A stretch of 64,000 nucleotides of DNA from Agrobacterium albertimagni AOL15 (GTDB taxonomy: Bacteria > Pseudomonadota > Alphaproteobacteria > Rhizobiales > Rhizobiaceae), in NCBI RefSeq assembly GCF_000300855.1, contig NZ_ALJF01000003.1, positions 186,001-250,000 of the forward strand, given 5' to 3'. Shown here piece after piece: positions 43,909-51,894 of this stretch. The position numbers were made by a program, and so were the translations under genes. Numbering within the stretch: position 1 is the stretch's first letter; every line of letters starts with the position of its first letter. The notes beneath the pieces are model-generated. The model was not told the origin of the DNA and did not search any database. It was given only the letters and a program-made list of their open reading frames with translations.

Positions 43909-44499
43909 ATGAAGGCACTTTCGAACCTGACCAATCTGCTCGGCCGGCTGAATGCCGCCGTGCTGACGGTCGGACTATGGCTTGGCGCCGGCGCGCTTGG
44001 CATCATGCTCGTGTTCATCCTCGTTCAGGTCTTCTTTCGCTATGTTCTCGGCAATGCTCTGCCGTGGAGTGAGGAAGGGTCCCGTTTCCTGATGCTGTGG
44101 ATGACGGGATTGATGGTGCCGACGGCATTCCGCCAGGGCGGCTTTGTCGCCATCACGATGATCCTCGACATCTTTCCGCGCCTGATCGGCGGCATCATCA
44201 ACCTGCTTTTCCTCGGCTTGACCGCAGTCCTACTTTACGTCGCCATGCGCATCGGCTGGGCGGAAGTGACAGGGCTCGGCGGACGGTTTGCCATGCCGGC
44301 AATTGCGGTGCCGACGTCTCTTGACCTCAGCACCTGGATGAAGGTGCCGCGTGGCTGGATGATGGCATCGCTTGCGACGGGTGTGACCATGATGTTCGTG
44401 GTCAGCATCGAACTGATCCTGCGCAACCTGATCGAACTGACGGGACATCAGCAAAAACTCGAGCCGGTCGCCTCGCTCGCAGGACTGGGAGCCGAGTGA
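43909..44499 (+). CDS. TRAP transporter small permease (DctQ-like)
   Basis: Membrane protein of 196 aa with four transmembrane segments (about 18-40, 53-72, 92-115 and 148-170) and the DctQ signature VFFRYVLGNALPWSEEGSRFLMLW. It forms the small integral subunit of a sodium-driven tripartite (TRAP) importer together with the next two genes. The stop overlaps the DctM start (TGATG). Location next to smoCBA suggests a sulfonated sugar or glycoside as substrate. Confidence 0.9.
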   Translation: MKALSNLTNLLGRLNAAVLTVGLWLGAGALGIMLVFILVQVFFRYVLGNALPWSEEGSRFLMLWMTGLMVPTAFRQGGFVAITMILDIFPRLIGGIINLLFLGLTAVLLYVAMRIGWAEVTGLGGRFAMPAIAVPTSLDLSTWMKVPRGWMMASLATGVTMMFVVSIELILRNLIELTGHQQKLEPVASLAGLGAE

Positions 44500-45788
44500 T
44501 GCTGAGCCTCTTCCTCCCCCTTTTCATGATCCTTCTGCTGCTCGGCTTCCCGATCGTGTTCGGGCTGATCGCAGCACCCGCGATTCTGCTCTGGCTGAAC
44601 GGTCAGGAACGCGACATCGTGCTGCTCTATCGCAATGTCTATAACGGGATGGACAGCTTCCCGCTGATGGCGATCCCCTTCTTCATGCTGGCCGGGGAAC
44701 TGATGAACCGGGCCGGCATCACCATGCGCCTCGTAGAGTTCGCCCAGGCGGTCATCGGCCATCTGCGCGGAGGCCTCGCGCACGTCAACATTCTGTCCTC
44801 GATGCTGTTTGCCGGCCTGTCGGGCTCGGCCGTGGCGGACGTATCTGCCCTCGGCTCGATGCTGATCCCGGCGATGGAGAAGCAGGGCTACAGCCGAAAA
44901 TTTGCGACCGCCGTTACGGCCGCATCCTCGATCATCGGCCCGATCATCCCACCATCAGGCATCATGATCATCTATGCCTATGTCATGGGTGAAAGCGTGG
45001 CTGCGCTTTTCCTGGCCGGCATCGTGCCAGGCGTGCTGATCGGCCTCAGCCTCATGGCGATCGTCTACCTGCTTGCCGATCGCGAGAACCTGCCGGCGGC
45101 AACCACCCGCGCAACCTGGTCCGAACGTGGGCGTGCAAGCCTCAATGCCTTCTGGCCGCTAATGACCCCAGTCATCATCATGGGTGGCATTCTCGGCGGT
45201 ATCTTCACGCCGACGGAAGCCTCTGCCGTTGCTGTGGGCTATGCAATCTTCATCGGCCTTTTCGTGCTGCGCAGTCTGAAAGTCGGCGATATGCCGAGAA
45301 TTCTGATGCGCGCCGCCATGACCTCGGCAGTCGTCCTGCTGCTCGTCGGCGCGGCCATGGCTTTCAAGACAGTCGCCAGCCTGTCGCACACGCCGGAGCT
45401 GCTCGCATCGATCATCCTCAGCCTCAGCGAAAATCCGCTGGTGCTGCTGCTGCTGATCAACCTGCTGCTCTTTGTGGTCGGCATGTTCCTGGATGCAGGG
45501 CCGGCGATCATCATTCTCGGCCCGATCCTCGGCCCCATTTTCACCCAGATGGGTGTGGATTCCGTCCACTTCGCCATCATCATGGCGGTCAATCTGACGG
45601 TCGGACTGCTGACCCCGCCCATGGGCCTGGTGCTCTTCGTCTCGTCGTCCGTCTCCGGCCTCAAGGTCGAGACGATCGCCAAGGCCACACTGCCGTTCTT
45701 GGCGGCGGAAATCGTCGTGATCTTTCTGATCACCTATTTCCCCGCTTTGACGCTCACGCTCCCGCGCCTTGCGGGCTTCGTCGACTAA
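44499..45788 (+). CDS. TRAP transporter large permease (DctM-like)
   Basis: DctM-family transport subunit, 429 aa and about 12 hydrophobic segments, with typical SGSAVADVSALGSMLIPAM and GPIIPPSGIMIIYA motifs. It carries the substrate across the inner membrane using an ion gradient. The ATG at 44499 overlaps the DctQ stop; a GTG at 44496 is less likely. Confidence 0.92.
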   Translation: MLSLFLPLFMILLLLGFPIVFGLIAAPAILLWLNGQERDIVLLYRNVYNGMDSFPLMAIPFFMLAGELMNRAGITMRLVEFAQAVIGHLRGGLAHVNILSSMLFAGLSGSAVADVSALGSMLIPAMEKQGYSRKFATAVTAASSIIGPIIPPSGIMIIYAYVMGESVAALFLAGIVPGVLIGLSLMAIVYLLADRENLPAATTRATWSERGRASLNAFWPLMTPVIIMGGILGGIFTPTEASAVAVGYAIFIGLFVLRSLKVGDMPRILMRAAMTSAVVLLLVGAAMAFKTVASLSHTPELLASIILSLSENPLVLLLLINLLLFVVGMFLDAGPAIIILGPILGPIFTQMGVDSVHFAIIMAVNLTVGLLTPPMGLVLFVSSSVSGLKVETIAKATLPFLAAEIVVIFLITYFPALTLTLPRLAGFVD

Positions 45789-45811
45789 CTTGAGAAAAGG
45801 GAGGAACCAGA

Positions 45812-46867
45812 ATGCTCAAGTCCATGTTGAAAACCTTAGCTTTGGCCAGCGCACTCACCATCACAGGTGTTGCGCAGGCAGCAGACATCACGCTGCGCGC
45901 CACCGCCAACTCCAACGAAAACGACGAGGATTATGACGGCCTCGTCGTCTTCAAGAACTATGTCGAAAACGCCTCGAACGGCGCGATCGCCGTCGAACTC
46001 TTCATCGGCACCCAGCTCTGCGCCACCGGTGAAGAATGCCTCCAGGGCGTCGCCGACGGCTCGCTCGACATCTACATCTCGACCTCCGGCGGCGCGGCCG
46101 GTCTCTTCCCCTATATCCAGGTTCTCGACCTGCCTTATCTGATGAGCGACGACCGCGTGGCAGAGACCGTGCTGACCGGCGACTTCACCCGCAAGCTGCG
46201 CGAGCGCGCGCTCGCCGATAGCGACAACAAGATCCGCCTGATGACCATCGGCAATACCGGCGGCTGGCGCAATTACGCCAACACCAAACAGGCGGTGAAG
46301 ACGCCGGAGGACCTGAAGGGCCTCAAGATGCGCACCGTGCCGGCGGATCTGCCGCAGCAGGTTGCGACCGCCGTGGGGGCAGCCCCGACCCCGATCCCGT
46401 GGCCGGAACTCTTCACCTCGCTGCAGACGGGCGTCGTGGAAGGTACCGCAAACGGTATCACCGACATCATGTCAATGAAGTTCCCGGATGCCGGCCTGAA
46501 ATACCTGACGCTGGATGGCCACAGCTACATGGGCGCCTTCTGGTGGATGTCGAACGACCGCTTCCAGGGCCTGACGCCGGATCAGAAGCAGATCGTCGTC
46601 GATGGCTTCGCCGCCCTCCAGCAGGCAACCTTCGCCTCGCCGAAGCGCAAGGAAATCGCCGCCTATCAGGACTTCGCCAAGGCCGGCGGCGAAATCTACG
46701 TGCCGACGCCTGCCGAAAAGGAAGCCTTCAAGAACGCCGTTTCGCCGGTGTTCGACTGGTTCAAGGCGAATGTCACCGGCGGTGCCGAAGTGTTCGACCA
46801 GTTCACGGCAGCGGTCGCCGATGCCCAGAAGACGGTTGATGCCGAGCGCGCAGCCGACCTGAACTGA
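45812..46867 (+). CDS. TRAP transporter solute-binding protein (DctP-like)
   Basis: Periplasmic binding protein, 351 aa. The signal peptide ends at AQA (residue 23). The KMRTVPADLPQQ segment holds the conserved arginine that binds acidic groups in DctP proteins, and ITDIMSMKFPDAGLKYLTLDGHSY follows the usual pattern. A GGAGG ribosome-binding site is present. The arginine-based pocket normally takes carboxylates; a sulfonate could replace it. Substrate by context: sulfoquinovose or its glycerol glycoside. Confidence 0.9.
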   Translation: MLKSMLKTLALASALTITGVAQAADITLRATANSNENDEDYDGLVVFKNYVENASNGAIAVELFIGTQLCATGEECLQGVADGSLDIYISTSGGAAGLFPYIQVLDLPYLMSDDRVAETVLTGDFTRKLRERALADSDNKIRLMTIGNTGGWRNYANTKQAVKTPEDLKGLKMRTVPADLPQQVATAVGAAPTPIPWPELFTSLQTGVVEGTANGITDIMSMKFPDAGLKYLTLDGHSYMGAFWWMSNDRFQGLTPDQKQIVVDGFAALQQATFASPKRKEIAAYQDFAKAGGEIYVPTPAEKEAFKNAVSPVFDWFKANVTGGAEVFDQFTAAVADAQKTVDAERAADLN

Positions 46868-46875
46868 TGACATCA

Positions 46876-46902
46876 GGGATGCGCGGGAGGACCGCGCATC
46901 CC
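46876..46902 (+). terminator. Terminator-like hairpin after the TRAP genes
   Basis: A perfect 11-bp stem (GGGATGCGCGG / CCGCGCATCCC, 5-base loop) lies 8 bases after the DctP stop. It is followed by only a short T-poor tract. It ends or attenuates the transcript before the exporter gene. Confidence 0.75.
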
Positions 46903-46968
46903 TTCATACTGCCCGCCCCCGCATCATTCGATGCCATACTGCACAGGGCGCTCTACCTGAGGTGATCC

Positions 46969-48015
46969 ATGCCAGACCCGTCCACCGCCTCGCCCAACCA
47001 TGAGCGGGACAGCCGCCCCTTTACCCTGCGCGAGCGCTGGCAAACCTTGTTCCCCGGTCTTTCTGTGACCGTGCTGATCGCTCTGGCATCCGCGTTCCTC
47101 TCGGAACACTATGGCGCTCCGGCCATGCTGCTGGCGATCCTGATTGGGCTTGCGCTGCATTTTCTGGTCGAGGATCCGAAGACCGCGGCCGGCCTCGACT
47201 TCGCCTCGCGCACGGTGCTGCGGCTCGGGATCGCGCTGCTTGGCCTGAGAGTCAGTGTCGCGATGTTTGCCGAACTGGGTGCTGCCGTGATCGCGATGAT
47301 CGTTGGCGCCGTTCTGCTCACCATTGTCTTCGGCATCCTCGCCTCGCGCCTGTCGGGACAGGGCACGCAGTTCGGCGTGCTGACGGGCGGCGCGGTTGCT
47401 ATCTGCGGCGCCTCGGCAGCGCTGGCGATCTCCGCCACGCTTGGAAACCGCAGCAAGGAAGCCGACCAGCAGATGGTCTTCACGGTCATCGGCGTCACCA
47501 TGCTGTCGACGCTTGCCATGATCTTCTACCCGATCCTGGCAAGCCTTGCCGGCCTCGACGACCACCAGACCGGTATCTTCCTCGGCTCGACGATCCATGA
47601 CGTCGCCCAGGTCGCTGGCGCAGGTTTCTCGGTCTCCGTTCCCGCCGGCGAGACGGCCGTTTTTGTTAAGCTCATCCGAGTGACCATGCTGGCTCCCGTC
47701 GTGCTGGTTGCCGCACTCGCCTTCCGCCGGACGGTCTCCGTCGACGTCAAGCGACCGCCCCTACTCCCTGGCTTCGTGGTCGCCTTCCTGTTGCTGGCTG
47801 CCTTGAACTCGCTCATCAACATCCCGCCCATGGTCGGCGACTGGGCGGGCATGATCTCGCGCTGGGCGCTGCTCGTGGCGATCGCCGCCGTCGGCGTGAA
47901 GACCTCATTGCCGGAAGTGTTCAAGATCGGCGGACGGGCCATCGGCCTGCTAATTGCCGACACTGTCTTCCTGGCGGCCATCGTGCTTGCCGTCCTGGTT
48001 TTCGTCGGGCTTTGA
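46969..48015 (+). CDS. YeiH-family (UPF0324) putative sulfite/sulfur-anion exporter
   Basis: Membrane protein of 348 aa with about 10 segments. The family motifs LRLGIALLGLRVS, GAVAICGASAALA and STIHDVAQVAGAGF are clear. Members are annotated as putative sulfate or sulfite exporters, and related genes accompany sulfonate degradation loci. Here it would expel the sulfite released by SmoC. It lies 100 bases after the DctP gene, behind the hairpin, so it may have its own promoter. Substrate inferred from context. Confidence 0.8.
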   Translation: MPDPSTASPNHERDSRPFTLRERWQTLFPGLSVTVLIALASAFLSEHYGAPAMLLAILIGLALHFLVEDPKTAAGLDFASRTVLRLGIALLGLRVSVAMFAELGAAVIAMIVGAVLLTIVFGILASRLSGQGTQFGVLTGGAVAICGASAALAISATLGNRSKEADQQMVFTVIGVTMLSTLAMIFYPILASLAGLDDHQTGIFLGSTIHDVAQVAGAGFSVSVPAGETAVFVKLIRVTMLAPVVLVAALAFRRTVSVDVKRPPLLPGFVVAFLLLAALNSLINIPPMVGDWAGMISRWALLVAIAAVGVKTSLPEVFKIGGRAIGLLIADTVFLAAIVLAVLVFVGL

Positions 48016-48096
48016 CAGGATGCTCTCAGCCCATTGGGCAGCGACACAGAATCCGCTAGAGCATCGGGTGACGTCGGCAGCGTTTGAGGAGGATCC

Positions 48097-48756
48097 ATGG
48101 CGAAGACAACCAAGACAGCGATGAGCACCCCGAAGCCGGCGCTGATGCAGGATCCCCATGCGGTTCGCGAACCGCGCGCCAACAATCTCGAAATGGCGAT
48201 TGGCCATGAGGTCCGCACCTATCGCAAGAAGCTGGGCATAACGGTCGCCGATCTCGCTGCGGCCACCGGCATGTCGGTCGGCATGCTCTCGAAAATCGAG
48301 AACGGCAATATCTCGCCGTCGCTGACCACGCTTCAGGCGCTGTCGAAGGCGCTGGGCATGCCGATCACAGCCTTCTTCAAGGGCTTCGAGGAGCCGAAGT
48401 CGGCAAGCTTCGTTAAGGCAGGCGAAGGCGTCAACCTGGAGCGCCGTGGAACCCGCGCCGGACATCACTACAGCCTGCTGGGGCATATCGAGAACAACAC
48501 CTCCGGCGTCGTCGTCGAGCCCTATCTGATCACGCTGAACGCGGAATCGGACGTCTTTCCGACCTTCCAACACGAGGGCATGGAGCTCCTCTATATGCTG
48601 GAGGGCGAAGTGGTCTATCGCCACGGGGACAGCCTGTACCGGATGCAGGCAGGCGATAGCCTGTTCTTTGACGCCGATGCACCGCACGGTCCGGAAGAAC
48701 TCATAAGCCTGCCCGCGCGCTACCTCTCCATCATCTCCTATCCGCAACGCAGATAG
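48097..48756 (+). CDS. XRE-family regulator with C-terminal cupin
   Basis: Regulator of 219 aa. The helix-turn-helix (about 32-90, LGITVADLAAATGMSVGMLSKIENG region) is followed by a cupin sensor domain (about 135-215, FQHEGMELLYMLEGEVVYRHG). The strong GGAGGATCC-ATG start makes it clear. It precedes glxB by 89 bases. Proteins of this architecture often control amine or amino-acid genes, so it probably regulates glxBCD-gmaS. The left-hand YeiH gene is a less likely target. Confidence 0.85.
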   Translation: MAKTTKTAMSTPKPALMQDPHAVREPRANNLEMAIGHEVRTYRKKLGITVADLAAATGMSVGMLSKIENGNISPSLTTLQALSKALGMPITAFFKGFEEPKSASFVKAGEGVNLERRGTRAGHHYSLLGHIENNTSGVVVEPYLITLNAESDVFPTFQHEGMELLYMLEGEVVYRHGDSLYRMQAGDSLFFDADAPHGPEELISLPARYLSIISYPQRR

Positions 48757-48845
48757 TTACCCAACAGGAAAACTTTATTCCTTCCGATTGATTTTCGCGA
48801 CCGCCGCTGCTAGCCCTTTCTCCGGAGACTTTGGAGGGCGTGGCC

Positions 48846-49751
48846 ATGTGCGGCATTGTAGGTCTGTTTCTCAAAGACAAGGCGCTTGAGCCCCGGCTCG
48901 GCGATCTCCTCTCAGACATGCTGATCACCATGACCGACCGAGGACCGGACTCGGCCGGCATCGCGATTTATGGTGGCGTCGACGGCAAGACCGCCAAGGT
49001 CACCGTCCAGTCCGCCACTCCGGAAACTGATTTCGCGGGCCTCGCCGAAGATCTGGCCAAGGCAGACATTGCCGCGGAAATCGAATTGAAGAGCACCCAT
49101 GCGGTCATTTCAATCGCCGCAAGCAAGCTGACCGAGATCCGGGCGGCACTCTCCGAAATCCGCCCCAATGTCCGCATCATGGGTTCGGGCGAGAGCGTCG
49201 AGATCTTCAAGGAAGTCGGTCTTCCCAAGGACGTCGTCCAGCGCTTCGGCGTCCGCGCCATGGGCGGCACCCACGGTATCGGCCATACCCGCATGGCGAC
49301 CGAAAGCGCCGTTACCACGCTGGGCGCGCACCCCTTCTCGACCGGTGCCGATCAGTGCCTCGTGCACAATGGCTCGCTGTCGAACCACAACAATCTGCGC
49401 CGCGAACTGATCCGCGAAGGCATGTCCTTCGAGACCCAGAATGATAGCGAAGTGGCCGCCGCATATCTCACCGCAGAAATGGCGAAGGGAAAGGATTTGG
49501 GGCAAGCGCTGACCGGCGCGCTCGATGACCTCGACGGCTTCTTCACCTTCGTTGTCGGGACCAAGACCGGCTTCGGCGTGGTCCGCGACCCGATCGCCTG
49601 CAAGCCAGCCGTCATGGCCGAGACCGACCAGTATGTCGCCTTCGGCTCGGAGTACCGTGCTCTGGTCAATCTGCCTGGTATCGAGACTGCCCGCGTCTGG
49701 GAGCCGGAGCCGGCCACCGTCTATTTCTGGGACCACGAAAAGGCCGCCTGA
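48846..49751 (+). CDS. glxB: GlxB/MgsA, glutamine amidotransferase-type subunit
   Basis: Class II (Ntn) glutamine amidotransferase domain protein, 301 aa. The catalytic cysteine follows the initiator methionine directly (MCGIVGLF), so the start must be the ATG at 48846 rather than 48831. GGAGG lies upstream. With GlxC and GlxD it matches the three pieces of glutamate synthase large subunit that form N-methylglutamate synthase (MgsABC). Confidence 0.88.
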   Translation: MCGIVGLFLKDKALEPRLGDLLSDMLITMTDRGPDSAGIAIYGGVDGKTAKVTVQSATPETDFAGLAEDLAKADIAAEIELKSTHAVISIAASKLTEIRAALSEIRPNVRIMGSGESVEIFKEVGLPKDVVQRFGVRAMGGTHGIGHTRMATESAVTTLGAHPFSTGADQCLVHNGSLSNHNNLRRELIREGMSFETQNDSEVAAAYLTAEMAKGKDLGQALTGALDDLDGFFTFVVGTKTGFGVVRDPIACKPAVMAETDQYVAFGSEYRALVNLPGIETARVWEPEPATVYFWDHEKAA

Positions 49752-49778
49752 ACCGCGACACTCCGAGAAAGCTTGCCA

Positions 49779-50465
49779 ATGCCAGTCTTCGACCTCTCCC
49801 ATACCCCGCTTCGTGAACTGAACAGCGCGCTCCACACTCTCGGCGCAGGCTCAAACGACACCCTGTTTGAGGTCGTGAACCCGCGTGGCCATCATGCCGT
49901 CGCCGTCGGCATCGATGCGCCTGTCACCATCGAGGTGAAGGGGTCGGTCGGCTATTACTGCGCCGGCATGAACGACGGCGGGACCATTACAATCCAGGGC
50001 TCCGCCGGCCCGGGTGTGGCCGAAAACATGATGTCCGGCACGGTGGTGATCGAGGGTGACGCCTCGCAATATGCCGGTGCCACAGGTCGCGGTGGCCTGC
50101 TCGTCATCAAGGGCAATGCGGCCTCTCGCTGTGGTATCTCGATGAAGGGCATCGACATCGTCGTGCACGGCTCGATCGGCCACATGTCGGCCTTCATGGG
50201 GCAATCAGGCCACCTCGTCGTCTGCGGCGATGCGGGCGAAGCTTTGGGCGACAGCATCTATGAGGCGAAACTCTTCGTACGCGGATCGGTGAAGAGCCTC
50301 GGCGCCGATTGCATCGAAAAGAAAATGCGCCCCGAACATCTCGAAAAACTCGCAGAACTGCTGGCAAAGGCCGGCGTGACGCATGCGAAGCCCGAGGAGT
50401 TCAAGCGCTACGGTTCGGCCCGCAAGCTCTACAATTTCAACATCGACAATGCCGACGCGTATTGA
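49779..50465 (+). CDS. glxC: GlxC/MgsB, glutamate synthase beta-helix-like subunit
   Basis: Protein of 228 aa resembling the C-terminal right-handed beta-helix (GXGXG) domain of GltB. Repeated glycine-rich turns are seen in VEVKGSVGYYCAGMN-, GSAGPGVAENMMSG- and GSIGHMSAFMGQSG-like segments. It is the middle subunit of the N-methylglutamate synthase set. ATG 49779 is chosen over TTG 49773. Confidence 0.87.
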   Translation: MPVFDLSHTPLRELNSALHTLGAGSNDTLFEVVNPRGHHAVAVGIDAPVTIEVKGSVGYYCAGMNDGGTITIQGSAGPGVAENMMSGTVVIEGDASQYAGATGRGGLLVIKGNAASRCGISMKGIDIVVHGSIGHMSAFMGQSGHLVVCGDAGEALGDSIYEAKLFVRGSVKSLGADCIEKKMRPEHLEKLAELLAKAGVTHAKPEEFKRYGSARKLYNFNIDNADAY

Positions 50466-50479
50466 GGCGAGGAACAGCC

Positions 50480-51808
50480 ATGAGCTACCACAACCCCTTC
50501 ACCCCGCCACGCAAGTCCGCCACTTTCGATGATCATACGCTCGCCGAAATCCGCCGCGCGGCCGCAACCGGCATCTACGACATCCGCGGCGGGGGCACAA
50601 AGCGCAAGGTCCCGCATTTCGACGACCTGCTCTTTCTCGGTGCATCCATTTCCCGCTATCCGCTCGAAGGCTACCGCGAGAAATGCGACACCTCGGTGGT
50701 CCTCGGCACGCGCTTTGCCAAGAAGCCGATCGAGCTGAAGATCCCGATCACCATTGCCGGCATGAGCTTCGGCGCCCTCTCGGGCAATGCCAAGGAAGCG
50801 CTCGGGCGTGGCGCGACGCTTGCTGGGACCTCGACGACGACGGGCGACGGCGGCATGACGGACGAGGAACGCGGACATTCCGAAAAGCTGGTGTACCAGT
50901 ACCTCCCCTCCCGCTATGGCATGAATCCTAGGGATCTGCGCCGCGCCGATGCGATCGAGATCGTGGTCGGTCAGGGCGCAAAGCCCGGCGGCGGCGGCAT
51001 GCTGCTCGGCCAGAAGATCTCCGATCGCGTCGCCCAGATGCGCAACCTGCCGATGGGCATCGACCAGCGCTCCGCTTGCCGCCATCCGGACTGGACGGGG
51101 CCTGATGATCTCGAGATCAAGATCCTCGAACTGCGTGAAATCACCGACTGGGAAAAGCCGATCTATGTGAAAGTCGGCGGCGCCCGCCCCTATTACGATA
51201 CCGCGCTTGCCGTGAAGGCCGGCGCCGATGTCGTCGTGCTCGACGGCATGCAGGGCGGCACCGCGGCGACGCAGGACGTGTTCATCGAGAATGTCGGCAT
51301 GCCGACGCTCGCCTGCATCCGCCCCGCCGTCCAGGCACTGCAGGACCTCGGCATGCATCGCAAGGTGCAGCTGATCATCTCCGGTGGTATCCGCTCCGGC
51401 GCCGATGTCGCCAAGGCTCTGGCGCTCGGCGCCGACGTCGTCTCGATCGGCACGGCCGCCCTCGTTGCGATCGGCGACAACGACCCGAAGTGGGAAGAGG
51501 ACTACCAGAAGCTCGGCACCACCGCCGGCGCCTATGACGACTGGCATGAAGGCAAGGACCCGGCCGGCATCACCACGCAGGATCCCAAGCTTGCTGCCCG
51601 CCTCGATCCGGTCGCTGCCAGCCGCAGGCTCGCCAACTATCTGAAGGTCATGACACTGGAGGCGCAGACCATCGCGCGCGCCTGCGGCAAGAACAAGCTC
51701 ACCAACCTGGAGCCGGAGGATCTCTGCGCATTGACAATGGAGGCCGCCGCCATGGCCCAGGTGCCACTCGCCGGCACGAGCTGGTACCCCGGCAAGGGAG
51801 GTTTTTAA
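50480..51808 (+). CDS. glxD: GlxD/MgsC, FMN-binding glutamate synthase-type subunit
   Basis: FMN domain protein of glutamate synthase type, 442 aa. Typical segments are TIAGMSFGALSGNAKEALGRGA, GQGAKPGGGGML, VDQRSACRHPDW-like DQRSACRHP, GMQGGTAATQDVF and SGGIRSGADVAKALALGAD. It would carry out the synthase half-reaction making N-methylglutamate (or a related glutamate derivative). It starts at the ATG 50480 behind GAGGAA. A terminator follows before gmaS. Confidence 0.9.
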   Translation: MSYHNPFTPPRKSATFDDHTLAEIRRAAATGIYDIRGGGTKRKVPHFDDLLFLGASISRYPLEGYREKCDTSVVLGTRFAKKPIELKIPITIAGMSFGALSGNAKEALGRGATLAGTSTTTGDGGMTDEERGHSEKLVYQYLPSRYGMNPRDLRRADAIEIVVGQGAKPGGGGMLLGQKISDRVAQMRNLPMGIDQRSACRHPDWTGPDDLEIKILELREITDWEKPIYVKVGGARPYYDTALAVKAGADVVVLDGMQGGTAATQDVFIENVGMPTLACIRPAVQALQDLGMHRKVQLIISGGIRSGADVAKALALGADVVSIGTAALVAIGDNDPKWEEDYQKLGTTAGAYDDWHEGKDPAGITTQDPKLAARLDPVAASRRLANYLKVMTLEAQTIARACGKNKLTNLEPEDLCALTMEAAAMAQVPLAGTSWYPGKGGF

Positions 51809-51816
51809 GTAGCCTG

Positions 51817-51856
51817 ATGGCCGCATCCTGATCCCACGGATGCGGCCATTCTTTTT
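51817..51856 (+). terminator. Rho-independent terminator between glxD and gmaS
   Basis: A perfect 12-bp stem (ATGGCCGCATCC / GGATGCGGCCAT, 9-base loop) is followed by TCTTTTT. It ends glxBCD transcripts 39 bases before the gmaS start, so gmaS needs readthrough or a promoter within this short gap. Confidence 0.9.
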
Positions 51857-51894
51857 CAAAACATGTGTCTCAATCCACAAAACAGGGGAACGAC

